A DNA stretch of 64,000 nucleotides from Paraburkholderia sp. C35 (GCF_003121405.1 NZ_QBUY01000009.1:85730-149729), one strand, 5' to 3'; counted from the first letter of the stretch, positions 1 to 9,381 are shown. The notes: generated by a model from the letters alone, not told the origin. A program made the numbers and translations.

Positions 1-72
1 GCCTTTACTCGAATCATCACGCGGTCATTCACTTGCGATAAGCCGCATCAAACAATTGAAGCAGGAGTTCAC

Positions 73-1014
73 ATGAAATTGAAAGCAGCCATCATCGGGT
101 CCGGCAATATTGGGACCGATCTGATGATAAAAATTATGCGCAACAGCGAGTTCATCGAAATGGCCGCGATGGTTGGCATTGATCCGAACTCGGATGGACT
201 TGCGCGTGCCGCCAGGCTGGGGATCGCCACTACTCACGAGGGTGTGGCTGGACTTGCAAATCTCCCCATTTTCGAAGACATCGACATCGTGTTCGACGCA
301 ACGTCTGCCGGTGCACACGTCAAGAATGATGCGTTCTTGCGCGAGAAGAAGCCTTCGATTCGAATGGTCGACCTGACGCCAGCAGCAATTGGGCCGTATT
401 GCGTTCCCGTCGTCAATCTTGAAGCACATATTGACGCGCCTAACGTCAACATGGTGACGTGCGGTGGACAGGCGACTATTCCAATCGTCGCCGCGGTATC
501 GCGTGTCGCAAAGGTTCATTACGCAGAGATCGTCGCCTCGATCAGCAGCAAGTCTGCCGGACCAGGAACACGTGCGAATATCGATGAGTTCACGGAGACG
601 ACCTCCAAGGCGATTGTCACGGTTGGCGGCGCATCCAAAGGGAAGGCGATTATCGTGCTGAATCCCGCAGAACCGCCTGTGATGATGCGCGATACGGTCT
701 ATACGCTGTCTGAACTCGCGGACCGAGATCAGATTGAACGTTCGATCAACGAGATCGTAGCTGGCGTCAGTGCTTATGTTCCTGGATACCGTCTCAAGCA
801 ACAGGTTCAGTTTGACGAAATTCCCGTGGACGCCCCACTGAATATTCCTGGCCACGGGAAGTTTCACGGTCTGAAGACTTCCGTTTTCCTCGAGGTAGAG
901 GGCGCAGCACATTACCTGCCAGCATACGCTGGAAATCTTGACATCATGACGTCCGCAGCACTCGCGACTGCAGACCGTATTGCACGCACGCTCTTGAGCG
1001 TCGAAAGCGCTTGA
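73..1014 (+). CDS. mhpF: Acetaldehyde dehydrogenase (acylating), meta-pathway
   Basis: 313 aa, the normal length of the DmpF/BphJ/MhpF family, which turns acetaldehyde, CoA and NAD+ into acetyl-CoA at the end of the catechol meta-cleavage pathway. Visible marks are the N-terminal Rossmann motif GSGNIGTD (about residues 9-16), the catalytic cysteine in the segment [12 protein letters not shown] (about 130), and the C-terminal [20 protein letters not shown] segment. An SD-like GCAGGAG lies just before the ATG. The next gene starts 11 bp downstream and encodes the aldolase that normally forms a channelling complex with this enzyme, so the two are surely co-transcribed. The sequence resembles DmpF from memory along its whole length, with no gaps noticed. 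The upstream members of the pathway (hydratase, ring-cleavage dioxygenase) are outside the window. Family certain; the pathway substrate (phenol, biphenyl, phenylpropionate or other) cannot be told from this gene. Confidence 0.96.
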   Translation: MKLKAAIIGSGNIGTDLMIKIMRNSEFIEMAAMVGIDPNSDGLARAARLGIATTHEGVAGLANLPIFEDIDIVFDATSAGAHVKNDAFLREKKPSIRMVDLTPAAIGPYCVPVVNLEAHIDAPNVNMVTCGGQATIPIVAAVSRVAKVHYAEIVASISSKSAGPGTRANIDEFTETTSKAIVTVGGASKGKAIIVLNPAEPPVMMRDTVYTLSELADRDQIERSINEIVAGVSAYVPGYRLKQQVQFDEIPVDAPLNIPGHGKFHGLKTSVFLEVEGAAHYLPAYAGNLDIMTSAALATADRIARTLLSVESA

Positions 1015-1025
1015 GGAGCATGAAG

Positions 1026-2066
1026 ATGAGCAAAAAAATCTATATCTCGGATGTGACGCTGCGCGATGGTAGCCACGCTATTCGTCACCAGTACTCGATT
1101 CAGAATGTCCAGGAGATCGCTCGAGCTCTCGATAAAGCGAAGGTCGACAGCATTGAAGTCGCCCACGGCGACGGATTGCAAGGATCGAGCTTTAACTACG
1201 GGTTCGGTGCTCACAGCGACCTCGAATGGATTGAAGCAGTTGCCGATGTCGTTAATCACGCGAAGATTGCGACGCTGCTTTTGCCGGGAATTGGCACACT
1301 CCATGACTTGAAAGCTGCCTATGATGCCGGCGCTCGTGTTGTGCGAATTGCGACTCACTGCACCGAAGCCGATATCGCGAAACAGCATATTGAATACGCG
1401 CGCGAACTGGGCATGGACACAGTTGGCTTCCTGATGATGAGCCATATGACGACGCCGGAGAACCTGGCACGCGAAGCAAGGAAGATGGAAAGCTACGGTG
1501 CGACCTGTATCTATGTTGTCGATTCGGGTGGTGCGTTGACGATGAATGACGTACGTGACCGGTTCCGGGCCGTGAAGTCGGTGCTCAATGCCGAGACTCA
1601 AACTGGCATGCACGCACACCACAACCTCTCGTTGGGCGTGGCCAATTCAATTGTGGCGGTTGAGGAGGGTTGCGACCGCGTCGATGCATCGCTCGCCGGT
1701 ATGGGTGCGGGAGCGGGCAATGCGCCGCTTGAAGTATTTGTCGCAGCGGCTGAGCGCATGGGTTGGAATCATGGAACGGACCTCTACACGCTGATGGATG
1801 CGGCGGATGAGATCGTCCGTCCGTTGCAGGACCGCCCGGTTCGGGTGGATCGCGAGACTCTGGCTCTTGGTTATGCGGGGGTCTATTCCAGCTTTCTGCG
1901 GCACTCGGAGGTCGCAGCAAAGAAGTACGGTCTGAAGACGGTAGACATTCTCGTCGAGCTGGGCAAGCGCCGGATGGTCGGCGGACAGGAAGACATGATT
2001 GTCGATGTTGCACTTGATCTGAAAGCGAGGCAACAGGCTGAACCCACATCGGGCCAGGTCTCGTAA
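1026..2066 (+). CDS. mhpE: 4-hydroxy-2-oxovalerate aldolase
   Basis: 346 aa; cleaves 4-hydroxy-2-oxopentanoate into pyruvate and acetaldehyde, which passes to the acylating dehydrogenase encoded just upstream. The TIM-barrel signature [11 protein letters not shown] lies at the N-terminus (metal-binding Asp), and the metal-binding His pair is in [11 protein letters not shown] (about residue 200). The C-terminal dimer and communication domain ends in [14 protein letters not shown] as in DmpG. I chose the ATG at 1026 because GAGGAG at 1013-1018 is well spaced from it; the ATG at 1020 is too close, and an in-frame TTG at 1011 lies inside the preceding stop region. Twelve bases separate it from the downstream reductase. 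Family assignment is certain; the name dmpG or bphI would serve equally. Confidence 0.96.
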   Translation: MSKKIYISDVTLRDGSHAIRHQYSIQNVQEIARALDKAKVDSIEVAHGDGLQGSSFNYGFGAHSDLEWIEAVADVVNHAKIATLLLPGIGTLHDLKAAYDAGARVVRIATHCTEADIAKQHIEYARELGMDTVGFLMMSHMTTPENLAREARKMESYGATCIYVVDSGGALTMNDVRDRFRAVKSVLNAETQTGMHAHHNLSLGVANSIVAVEEGCDRVDASLAGMGAGAGNAPLEVFVAAAERMGWNHGTDLYTLMDAADEIVRPLQDRPVRVDRETLALGYAGVYSSFLRHSEVAAKKYGLKTVDILVELGKRRMVGGQEDMIVDVALDLKARQQAEPTSGQVS

Positions 2067-2078
2067 GGCGGTCCAGGC

Positions 2079-3080
2079 ATGACATCGTTCGTTGTCAAGT
2101 TCGAACCGTCGAACGTCGAATTCCAGTGCGATTCGACTACGACGGTTCTTGAGGGGGCGTTGGCGGCCGGATTCCACCCGAAGCACTCGTGCCGTCGGGG
2201 GGAATGTGGTGCGTGTCAGACACGCATCGTTTCGGGGGAGATCGGCTATGCGTCGGGATTGCGGCCGGAAGGATTGGCGTCGGATCACTGTCTTACGTGT
2301 CTGGCGTTACCTGCCTCTGACGTCGTTCTCGATTCTCCCGAAGTCTCGGGGATTCCCGGGCGCCCGACTCTCAAGGTCGGCGCACGGGTGACGTCCGTTG
2401 AGAGAGTAAGCGAGGACGTGACCATTTTACGAATCCAGCCGCCGGCCACGAGTGGGTTCTCTTTTGATGCCGGTCAATACGTCGATGTTGTTCTTCGCGA
2501 CGGGGCTCGGCGTAGCTACTCGATGGCAAATGCACCGAGTGTGGGTGGGGAACTTGAGTGGCATGTCAGAGCAATGCCGGGTGGCCGCTTCTCGCAACAC
2601 GTGTATGAGAATCTCAAAACACGCGATTTATTGCGCATCGAAGGTCCGTTCGGTTCTTTCTCGCTGCGTGATACCAACGCTCCCCTCATTTTTCTGGCCT
2701 CAGGAACGGGCTACGCCCCGATTGCGTCAATGATGCGGACCCACGCCGATTCCATTTCGCGCCGTGGCGCAGCTTTCTATTGGGGCGGCCGTCGAAAGGA
2801 GGACCTGTACGCGGTAGAGGAAGTAATGGCGTGGGCTGAATCGGCCGGCACCTTGAAATTCATCCCCGTACTGTCTGATCCCGATCCTGAATGGAGTGGA
2901 CGAGTTGGATTCGTCCATGAAGCTGTACGAGCAGACAACCCGGACCTCTCGAGTTTTGAAGTTTACGCCTGTGGAAATCCGCTGATGATTGATGCAGCAC
3001 GTCATGTATTTCAATCCGAATGTGCACTGCAAGAACAAAACTTCATAAGTGACTCGTTCGTCACAAGTATAAGTCGATAA
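2079..3080 (+). CDS. Ferredoxin-NAD(P) reductase of an aromatic oxygenase
   Basis: 333 aa electron-transfer protein with an N-terminal plant-type [2Fe-2S] domain (Cys38, Cys43, Cys46, Cys74), a central FAD-binding barrel (RRSYSMAN motif near residue 150) and a C-terminal NAD-binding lobe (FLASGTGYAP near 210 and YACGNPLMID near 300). This order is that of phenol-hydroxylase component P5, benzoate dioxygenase reductase and methane monooxygenase reductase, which feed electrons from NADH to a non-haem iron oxygenase. It follows the aldolase by 12 bp, so it is the last gene of the same operon. No oxygenase for it is in the window downstream; the partner is expected upstream of base 1. The Rieske enzyme at 27 kb has its own reductase with the reverse domain order. 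Function as a reductase is secure; the partner is unknown. Confidence 0.9.
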   Translation: MTSFVVKFEPSNVEFQCDSTTTVLEGALAAGFHPKHSCRRGECGACQTRIVSGEIGYASGLRPEGLASDHCLTCLALPASDVVLDSPEVSGIPGRPTLKVGARVTSVERVSEDVTILRIQPPATSGFSFDAGQYVDVVLRDGARRSYSMANAPSVGGELEWHVRAMPGGRFSQHVYENLKTRDLLRIEGPFGSFSLRDTNAPLIFLASGTGYAPIASMMRTHADSISRRGAAFYWGGRRKEDLYAVEEVMAWAESAGTLKFIPVLSDPDPEWSGRVGFVHEAVRADNPDLSSFEVYACGNPLMIDAARHVFQSECALQEQNFISDSFVTSISR

Positions 3081-3190
3081 GCATAAGTAAATCAACGTAA
3101 CGAGGTGAAAACATATAAATTAGTAATACTAAATACAAAACAAGACAGTTCAAGCGTGAGTGAATAGTAGAAATATTATCGGAGACAGTG

Positions 3191-4324
3191 ATGAAGAAGA
3201 ATGTGGCGATCGGCGGAGCGCTCCTGGCGATTAGTTCGACGTCGTTCGCGCAAGGCAGCGTGACCTTGTACGGCTTGCTTGATACGGGTGTGGAATATGT
3301 GTCTCACGCGAATGCAGAGGGGAAAAGCGTTGTAAGAATGCCTTCAATTACTGGAGAGCTACCGTCGCGTTGGGGCATCAAGGGATCGGAAGATCTTGGA
3401 AATGGCTACAAAGCGGTGTTCGCGCTTGAGAGCGGGTTTAATGTCAACTCCGGCACGTCTGGGCAAGGCGGGCGGTTGTTTGGACGTCAACGCTGGGTTG
3501 GCATCGATAGTCCGTACGGCACGGTTGCGTTCGGGCGTCAATATACGATGACGTACCTTGCAGTAATTGACGCGGACGTGATCGGGCCGAACATGTACGG
3601 CATGGCCTCGCGGGACTCGTACCTGCCAAACGCCCGCAGCGACAATTCCGTCACTTATCGCGGCAAATTCGGTGGGCTGACAGTTGGCGCGCAGTATTCG
3701 TTCGGACGGGACTCTGCAGGAACTGGCAATTCGCCAGGGCAGGGAATTTGTGCAGGGCAGGTTCCAGGTGAAATGACTGAGTGCCGGTCGTGGTCCACGA
3801 TGCTTAAGTACGACGGCTCATGGTTTGGTGCCGCCGCTTCTTATGAAGAGCAACGCGGCGGGGCGGGCGCTGCCGCGAGCTTTTTCGATGGACTTAAGCC
3901 TGTGGCGCTCACAGCTGCTGGAGACAGGGATGATCGTGCCCAGGCGAACGGTTACGTCACCCTCCACGGCATGAAGCTCGTTGCGGGATGGATTGGACGA
4001 TGGGTCGATACCGACGCGTCAGGGGGGCCGAATCTCCGATCAAACCTTTACTACGCCAGCGCAAGCTATCAGTTTGACCCCGCATTTACGCTTGACGGCG
4101 GCGTCTATCACATTATCGTATCTGGCCAGGATGCACGCGCCACGCTTGGTGTGGTACGTGGAACGTACTATTTGTCAAAGCGCACGGCGACGTACCTGAT
4201 GGGATCGTATCTCACGAATAGCAGTCACTCAGCCTTTTCAGTCAGCTCCGGCGGGGGCGGCACAACGCCGGCTCCCGGACAGGGGCAACTCGGCATGATG
4301 GTCGGCCTTCGACAATTGTTCTGA
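3191..4324 (+). CDS. Outer-membrane porin (gram-negative trimeric type)
   Basis: 377 aa with a cleavable signal peptide (MKKNVAIGG... ending SFAQ, about 20 residues) followed at once by the hallmark GSVTLYGLLDTGVEY start of Burkholderiales OmpC-like porins; it ends in the usual aromatic C-terminus (RQLF) required for outer-membrane insertion. The ATG at 3191 is preceded by GGAGAC at 3181-3186. It follows the meta-pathway genes by about 110 bp of AT-rich DNA, so it probably has its own promoter, and is closed by a terminator hairpin at 4371-4405. In these bacteria such porins are often placed beside aromatic-acid catabolic genes and are thought to admit the substrate; that role here is inference. 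Confidence 0.93.
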   Translation: MKKNVAIGGALLAISSTSFAQGSVTLYGLLDTGVEYVSHANAEGKSVVRMPSITGELPSRWGIKGSEDLGNGYKAVFALESGFNVNSGTSGQGGRLFGRQRWVGIDSPYGTVAFGRQYTMTYLAVIDADVIGPNMYGMASRDSYLPNARSDNSVTYRGKFGGLTVGAQYSFGRDSAGTGNSPGQGICAGQVPGEMTECRSWSTMLKYDGSWFGAAASYEEQRGGAGAAASFFDGLKPVALTAAGDRDDRAQANGYVTLHGMKLVAGWIGRWVDTDASGGPNLRSNLYYASASYQFDPAFTLDGGVYHIIVSGQDARATLGVVRGTYYLSKRTATYLMGSYLTNSSHSAFSVSSGGGGTTPAPGQGQLGMMVGLRQLF

Positions 4325-4370
4325 TACGGCAGAAACAGGCTGACGCAAAAGCTCAAACCTTGAAGTCTAG

Positions 4371-4405
4371 ATCGTTCCCGTTCAACAAGGACGGGAGCGA
4401 TTTTT
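4371..4405 (+). terminator. Rho-independent terminator after porin
   Basis: An 11-bp stem (ATCGTTCCCGT pairing with ACGGGAGCGAT, one G-U pair), a 9-base loop and a run of five T. It lies 46 bp after the porin stop and before the chemoreceptor gene, separating the two transcription units. Confidence 0.85.
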
Positions 4406-4511
4406 AGCGGGAGCGTACGCCGCTTTCGTCACTGCCGAGATATGCGAACCTTGGTTTACCTCGGTGCAGGTACGCTGAATCAAGACATCTGAATAAACAT
4501 AAGGAAAAGGT

Positions 4512-5645
4512 GTGCGCAATCTGTCTTTTTCAGTTCGGCTGAAACTCCATCTGGCTTTCATCTCGCTTGGATTTCTGCTGCTTTCTATCGCAACGAACTC
4601 CGCGTTGGAATTGATTCGTCTTCGGGCAGAGACCGGTCGAATACCTCTTCCTGTTCTGGTCAATCTCACTCTGGCAACACTTGGAGTCGCGGTCGTGGCG
4701 GCTGGCGGGTGGCATCTGATCCGACTGGTGTGCGGGGGACTTAACCGCATTGGCGTATTGTTTGAATATCTCGCCGAGACGCTGGATCTGTCGAAGCGCG
4801 CCGCGCCTCCAAGGATGGACGAATTCGGAAAAGCTTCGCGATCGTTTGACAAGTTCATGTATCGAATCAGTCAAACCATGTCATCGGTCGAGGTCGCGAG
4901 CGGCTCTGTCAAAGTTGCGACTCAGGAGATCGCGTCAGGGAATCAGGATCTCTCTGTACGTACTGAGAGACAGGCCGAGTCGTTGAGGCGCACGGCTGCA
5001 ACCATGACGGAACTGAACGATGCTGTGACGTTGAATGCGAAGAATGCTCATCGCGCAGACGCGTACGCGGCGCAGGCAACGAAGAGCGCGGTGACCGGCG
5101 AAGAGGTTGTGCGCGAAATGGTCGCCATCATCGCGAGAATCAACAAACGTTCTACCGACATCAACGAGATCACGGGTGTTATCGAAGGAATTGCATTCCA
5201 AACGAACATTCTGGCTCTCAATGCTGCCGTAGAGGCTGCGCGTGCGGGAGAGCAGGGAAAAGGGTTCGCGGTCGTCGCCAGCGAAGTGCGCAGCCTCGCG
5301 CAACGATCCGCATCTGCGGCCAAGGAGATTCGTGCGCTTATCGCGACGTCGGTTGAAGAGATTCGAGCCGGCTCTGATCAGGCGGGCGAGGTTCAGGTGA
5401 CGATGAGTAGCATTCGCTCGTCGATGTCGGACGCCGCCAGAGTGGTCACCGAAATTGCCAATGCCTCAGAAGTACAGAGCAGGAGCATTGAGGCGGTGCA
5501 TGGCTCGATGATCGAGATAGACCGGGTTACGCAGCAGAATGCGGCACTTGTTGAAGAGGCGACCGCGGCTGCGTTACTTCTGGAAGAGCAGGCGGTCAAT
5601 TTGAGTGCCGCAGTTTCCGTTTTTCGGCTGAACGAACAAGTCTAG
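4512..5645 (+). CDS. Methyl-accepting chemotaxis protein with minimal periplasmic part
   Basis: 377 aa. Two membrane helices (about residues 12-33 and 45-70) are separated by only about 15-25 residues, so there is almost no periplasmic sensor. A short HAMP-like linker and a full cytoplasmic signalling domain follow; the hairpin tip reads [20 protein letters not shown] with [15 protein letters not shown] after it, the invariant CheA/CheW-binding region. The start is GTG at 4512, behind AAGGAAAAGG. Such receptors signal through other receptors or sense cytoplasmic or membrane state. Its place beside a porin and aromatic genes suggests a taxis role toward aromatic compounds, but nothing in the protein shows a ligand. 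No C-terminal CheR-tethering pentapeptide was noticed. Confidence 0.92.
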   Translation: MRNLSFSVRLKLHLAFISLGFLLLSIATNSALELIRLRAETGRIPLPVLVNLTLATLGVAVVAAGGWHLIRLVCGGLNRIGVLFEYLAETLDLSKRAAPPRMDEFGKASRSFDKFMYRISQTMSSVEVASGSVKVATQEIASGNQDLSVRTERQAESLRRTAATMTELNDAVTLNAKNAHRADAYAAQATKSAVTGEEVVREMVAIIARINKRSTDINEITGVIEGIAFQTNILALNAAVEAARAGEQGKGFAVVASEVRSLAQRSASAAKEIRALIATSVEEIRAGSDQAGEVQVTMSSIRSSMSDAARVVTEIANASEVQSRSIEAVHGSMIEIDRVTQQNAALVEEATAAALLLEEQAVNLSAAVSVFRLNEQV

Positions 5646-5686
5646 GCTGTTCGTGGTTTAGCTATACAGGTGCGCGTGGCGGCGCA

Positions 5687-6859
5687 CTACTTGCTCAGCA
5701 CGCGCATAGCACTTTCCAGACCGGACAGAGTAAGCGGATACATGCGATGACCAAGCATCTCGCGGATTGTACTTACCGACTGACGATGTGCCCACAAACC
5801 TTCTGGTTCGGGATTGAGCCACGCGTGATGAGGGAACTGGTCGGCGAGTCGGCGCAACCAGACAGCGCCAGCCTCTGGATTGTTATATTCGACTGAGCCT
5901 CCTGGTTGCAGAATTTCGTACTGGCTCATGGTTGCGTCACCCACAAATATCAGCTTGTAGTCGGGTGTAAACTTGCGTAGCACATCCCAGGTCGGAATAC
6001 GCTCTTCGTGGCGGCGGCGATTGTTCTTCCACAGAAAGTCGTACACACAATTGTGAAAGTAATAAAACTCAAGGTGTTTGAACTCGGCTTTTGCAGCCGA
6101 GAATAGTTCTTCGGTTCGCTTGATGTGGTCGTCCATCGAGCCGCCAACATCAAGCAACATCAGCACTTTCACCTTATTGTGCCGTTCTGGCACCATCTTC
6201 AGGTCAAGCCAGCCGGCATTTGCAGCTGTGCTTCGTATTGTGTCGGGCAGGTTTAATTCTTCTGCGGCACCTTCGCGCGCGAATCGACGCAAGCGGCGCA
6301 GAGCGATCTTGATATTTCGCGTGCCGATTTCAACCTTGTCGTCGTAGTCGCGGTAAGCACGGGCATCCCACACCTTCACTGCCGTACGGTTGCCTGAGGT
6401 ACCACCCATGCGTACACCTTCCGGATTGTAGCCGCCGTTGCCAAATGGCGACGTGCCTCCCGTACCAATCCACCGATTTCCGCCCTCGTGTCGGCCCTTT
6501 TGCTCGTCGAATAGTTTCTTCAGGCGTTCCATCAACTTGTCGAAGCCGCCCATAGCTTCAATCCGTGTCTTCTCTTCCGGAGACAGTTCGCGGTTAAATT
6601 TTTCCTTCAACCAGTCGAGCGGAAGATTAAATGCTGCCTCCGATTTGCTCGCGACACCGTTGAAGAAGGCACTGAAAGCCCGGTCGAACTTGTCAAAGTG
6701 TTGCTCGTCTTTGACCAGCGTCATGCGTGCCAGATAGTAGAACTCGTCAAGCGACGGAGAGATAACGTTGCGCTTGAGTGCCTCCAGCAGGGTCAGGTAT
6801 TCCTTGACCGACACCGGCAGTTTTGCGTCGCGTAGCGAATAGAAAAGGTTGATCAGCAT
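5687..6859 (-). CDS. VWA-domain protein, CoxE-like
   Basis: 390 aa. The C-terminal half is a von Willebrand A (CoxE-like) domain: strand VKVLMLLDVGGSMDDH carries a MIDAS motif (D-x-G-x-S, where the second position is usually Ser) at about residue 233, and a later FVGDATMSQYEI segment supplies the distal metal-site region. The N-terminal half is helical. It is followed upstream on the same strand by a MoxR-type AAA+ ATPase (75-bp gap), the classic MoxR-VWA pair in which the ATPase and the metal-binding adhesion-like protein act together to insert cofactors or remodel enzyme complexes. No client enzyme (CO dehydrogenase, methanol dehydrogenase or similar) lies beside it, so the target is unknown. 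The Gly in place of the first MIDAS Ser is worth noting. Confidence 0.9.
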   Translation of the reverse strand: MLINLFYSLRDAKLPVSVKEYLTLLEALKRNVISPSLDEFYYLARMTLVKDEQHFDKFDRAFSAFFNGVASKSEAAFNLPLDWLKEKFNRELSPEEKTRIEAMGGFDKLMERLKKLFDEQKGRHEGGNRWIGTGGTSPFGNGGYNPEGVRMGGTSGNRTAVKVWDARAYRDYDDKVEIGTRNIKIALRRLRRFAREGAAEELNLPDTIRSTAANAGWLDLKMVPERHNKVKVLMLLDVGGSMDDHIKRTEELFSAAKAEFKHLEFYYFHNCVYDFLWKNNRRRHEERIPTWDVLRKFTPDYKLIFVGDATMSQYEILQPGGSVEYNNPEAGAVWLRRLADQFPHHAWLNPEPEGLWAHRQSVSTIREMLGHRMYPLTLSGLESAMRVLSK

Positions 6860-6933
6860 GCGATGTTTTCCACGGTGTCGGTGATATGACGGGGCGCGCG
6901 TACGCGTTATAGCTGGAATGAGTAGGAACGGCG

Positions 6934-7776
6934 TCAGCGGTTCTTGCTGTTCATGAAGACAAGCCGCTCGAATAACGCGACATCCTGTTCGTTCTTCAAG
7001 AGGGCGCCGTGTAACGGCGGCACAATCTGTTTCTGGTCCTTCGAACGCAGCGCTTCGGGCGGAATGTCTTCCGCGAGCAGCAGCTTGAGCCAGTCGAGCA
7101 GCTCAGAAGTGGATGGTTTCTTCTTCAGTCCGGCGACATTGCGCAGTTCAAAGAAGCTTTGCATGGCGGCGGCGAGCAGGTCTTTCTTTACATCGGGGAA
7201 GTGCACTTCGACGATCTGCTGCATCGTCGACGGGTCCGGAAACTTGATGTAATGGAAGAAACACCGGCGCAGAAACGCATCAGGCAGTTCCTTCTCGTTG
7301 TTCGAGGTGATGATCACGAGCGGGCGATGCTTCGCCTTCACGAGTTCACGCGTCTCGTACACGTAGAACTCCATTCGGTCGAGTTCGCGCAGCAGGTCGT
7401 TCGGAAACTCGATATCGGCCTTGTCGATTTCGTCGATCAGCAGCACCGATTGCTGCTCCGACTCGAACGCCTGCCACAGCACGCCCTTGACAATGTAATT
7501 GCGGATGTCTTTCACGCGCTCGTCGCCAAGTTGGGAATCGCGCAGCCGGGAGACGGCGTCGTATTCGTAGAGGCCTTGTTGTGCCTTGGTCGTAGACTTG
7601 ATGTGCCACTGCAGTAGCGGCATGTCTAGCGCTGCGGCCACTTCCTCCGCGAGCATGGTCTTGCCCGTGCCTGGCTCGCCTTTGATGAGCAGAGGGCGTT
7701 TTAGAGCCATAGCGGCATTGACCGCAAGCTTCAGATCGTCGGTGGCGACGTATTGCGATGAGCCTTCAAAACGCAT
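6934..7776 (-). CDS. MoxR-family AAA+ ATPase
   Basis: 280 aa AAA+ ATPase with Walker A GEPGTGKT at residues 33-40, Walker B in SVLLIDEIDKAD near 110, a sensor-1 region VIITSNNEKELPDAFLRRC and an arginine finger in the same stretch. Length and motifs fit the short MoxR group. It is the first gene of a two-gene minus-strand operon with the VWA protein. MoxR ATPases work as chaperones for maturation of metalloenzymes; here no obvious client is adjacent. The start ATG lies about 460 bp from the next gene on that strand, leaving room for a promoter that may include the inverted repeat at 7908-7927. Confidence 0.94.
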   Translation of the reverse strand: MRFEGSSQYVATDDLKLAVNAAMALKRPLLIKGEPGTGKTMLAEEVAAALDMPLLQWHIKSTTKAQQGLYEYDAVSRLRDSQLGDERVKDIRNYIVKGVLWQAFESEQQSVLLIDEIDKADIEFPNDLLRELDRMEFYVYETRELVKAKHRPLVIITSNNEKELPDAFLRRCFFHYIKFPDPSTMQQIVEVHFPDVKKDLLAAAMQSFFELRNVAGLKKKPSTSELLDWLKLLLAEDIPPEALRSKDQKQIVPPLHGALLKNEQDVALFERLVFMNSKNR

Positions 7777-8237
7777 GGCGGAAGTTTCTCTTTCTGGTCA
7801 AGGTCGGGAAAAGCGACTAATGCAAGGAGGCCTGGCATCGCATCCGACGCACTTTTTCATGCATGCGAAAGCAACGCAACGCCGAACTCACTACATCACA
7901 TGAATTTTTGTTACCAATTCGTAACAAAGTGGTTTTGCAAAAAATATCGCTTTAAGTTCGTGTTTGAACATGCCGCGAAAGTCAGGAAGCGCCCTGACCA
8001 TTGTCTCGCAACAATCGCGAGGATATCGACAACGAAATGTCGTCGTGACTGGTGCGAAGAACAAATGACCCTCAGACAACATGCACGCATCAGGGGTGCG
8101 CCATGATTCGAAGGCACGAAAACCCGTATCCCTCGCATCACGAAATCCTGTGCGCAGGAAACAGAAGCGCGTCAAACTTTCATCCCACCTTTTTGCTCGA
8201 AGCAACTCCTGTATCGTCGTCGCTGTAAGCGACTTAG
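7777..8237. other. Intergenic region without convincing gene
   Basis: 460 bp between the NTF2-like gene and moxR, both minus strand. Short open frames exist on both strands but none has a recognisable sequence or a good ribosome site. It contains a clean inverted repeat, TTGTTAC-N6-GTAACAA, at 7908-7927, about 130 bp upstream of the moxR start, which may be an operator. Confidence 0.5.
7908..7927. promoter_or_regulatory. Inverted repeat upstream of moxR, possible operator
   Basis: Perfect 7-bp arms TTGTTAC and GTAACAA around a 6-bp spacer. Placed in the leader of the moxR-VWA operon. No regulator is known for it; it is reported on symmetry and position only. Confidence 0.35.
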
Positions 8238-8642
8238 TCACGGCTTGAGAAGATACTCATCCCCGAAACGGTCCTTCACCTTTTCATGCATCAGTTTCGA
8301 GAAAAGCACCGCTGCGTCGATGGGACGATGGTTGATGACCAGTGAATCCGCTTCGCCTTTTTCGTTCATGTGTACCATTACCATCGCTTCGATGGGTTTG
8401 CCCTGAACTGAGCTGCGATACGACTCGAAAAAGAAATTGTCGCCCAAGTCACCCTTGTAGATGAAGTCCTGAAATTCGTAAATTTCTCGGGCAGCATTGA
8501 TCATGTGGCGGATATTTTCTTTACCTTCCAGCGGACGAAGAAAGACCGTCGCTTCCATCGTTGCGTTGTCTGCCAGCTTGTCGAGCCAAGGAGGTCCGCC
8601 CAGGGTTGCTGGCATAACGGGGGCTGTATCGTTAAATTTCAT
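8238..8642 (-). CDS. NTF2-like (SnoaL-type) protein
   Basis: 134 aa, the size of a single NTF2/SnoaL cone-fold domain. Features such as ATVFLRPLEGKENIRHMI, FEYSYR-like FFFESYRSSVQGKPIEAMV and a charged, helical C-terminus fit the fold; the family includes small-molecule isomerases, cyclases and accessory subunits of oxygenases, so a function cannot be read off. The gene is just downstream of a divergent-looking regulatory stretch with the MarR gene on the same strand behind it (150 bp). Its ribosome-binding site GAGGAA lies inside an 18-bp perfect palindrome (8648-8665), which may control translation or bind a regulator. Two further NTF2-like genes lie at 62.9-63.8 kb. Confidence 0.75.
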   Translation of the reverse strand: MKFNDTAPVMPATLGGPPWLDKLADNATMEATVFLRPLEGKENIRHMINAAREIYEFQDFIYKGDLGDNFFFESYRSSVQGKPIEAMVMVHMNEKGEADSLVINHRPIDAAVLFSKLMHEKVKDRFGDEYLLKP

Positions 8643-8647
8643 TGCAG

Positions 8648-8665
8648 TTCCTCAAATTTGAGGAA
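8648..8665. promoter_or_regulatory. 18-bp perfect palindrome covering the ribosome site
   Basis: TTCCTCAAATTTGAGGAA is self-complementary over all 18 bases and begins 6 bp before the NTF2-like ATG on the minus strand. Its 3' half is the Shine-Dalgarno sequence of that gene, so in RNA the site could be masked by the 5' half, or as DNA it could be an operator. Confidence 0.55.
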
Positions 8666-8791
8666 ATTAAAGTGCCACGAAATGTTGAGTGCATCAACTG
8701 TTGCCAGCCGCAATAGAGAGTTGCATTGGCAACATCAAACTCGGACCAGACGCGTCGCGTGCGTGAAGTCCGCTAACTTGCCACAATCTGC

Positions 8792-9268
8792 TTACAGCGA
8801 TACTGCATCCGCTTCTGACCACGGACTAAAGCCACTTTCAAGGACGTCGTACAAAGCGTTCCGCAGCGAGGCTGCATGCTTTTCTCCATAGCGAGTCTCG
8901 AATTCGAGCTGAACGGCCTTCCACAGCGGAAGGGCTTTGTGATAACGAGACGTTCCTTCTACGGTAATCGCTACGATTTTCACCCGTCGGTCCTGTCCGG
9001 AAGCCATCTCGATTAGGCTCTCGCGTTCCAGCGGCTTCAGATTCGACGTAAGCGTCGTTCGATCCATCGCCATATTGAGAGCGAGTTCGCCGATGGTTGC
9101 AGGTCCTGCTGACGCAAGTTTGTACAGAATCGAAAACTGCGTTGCACGGAGTTTTGCTGGCGCGAGAGCCTGGTCGTAGGCAGCTGTCAGATACCGAGAT
9201 GCTTTACGGGCAGCAAGGCAGTTGCAGCGCGCGTCAATGTTTTCCAGCGATGCAATAACCCTCGCCAT
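8792..9268 (-). CDS. MarR-family transcriptional regulator
   Basis: 158 aa winged-helix protein. The core ATQFSILYKLASAGPATIGELALNMAMDRTTLTSNLKPLERESLI holds the recognition helix, followed by the wing with SGQDRRVK, where MarR proteins carry the D-x-R motif. Near the N-terminus is DARCNCLAARKASRYLT, a D-x2-C-x-C pattern that recurs in the MarR protein at 49.8-50.2 kb. It is transcribed away from the hydrolase-tautomerase pair at 9.4 kb, and a 12-bp perfect palindrome (9382-9393) lies between them, the likely operator for both directions. The ligand is probably a phenolic or aromatic acid as for many MarR repressors; that is inference. Confidence 0.9.
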   Translation of the reverse strand: MARVIASLENIDARCNCLAARKASRYLTAAYDQALAPAKLRATQFSILYKLASAGPATIGELALNMAMDRTTLTSNLKPLERESLIEMASGQDRRVKIVAITVEGTSRYHKALPLWKAVQLEFETRYGEKHAASLRNALYDVLESGFSPWSEADAVSL

Positions 9269-9381
9269 GATTTTCTTCCGACAAAATGAGTGAATCTCGA
9301 GACTATACGCTTGACAGAAGCCGAGGTTCCATCTGGGGAAAACAAACCTACCTTGTCAAACTGTGTCCTCGGTCATAATAT

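Noticed and set aside
912..2288. Long minus-strand frames opposite the aldolase and dehydrogenase genes
   Set aside because: Shadows of genes whose catalytic residues are all visible on the plus strand.
7891..8241. 116-codon minus-strand frame between moxR and the NTF2-like gene
   Set aside because: No ribosome site, composition like random coding of GC-rich DNA, and it contains the inverted repeat at 7908-7927.
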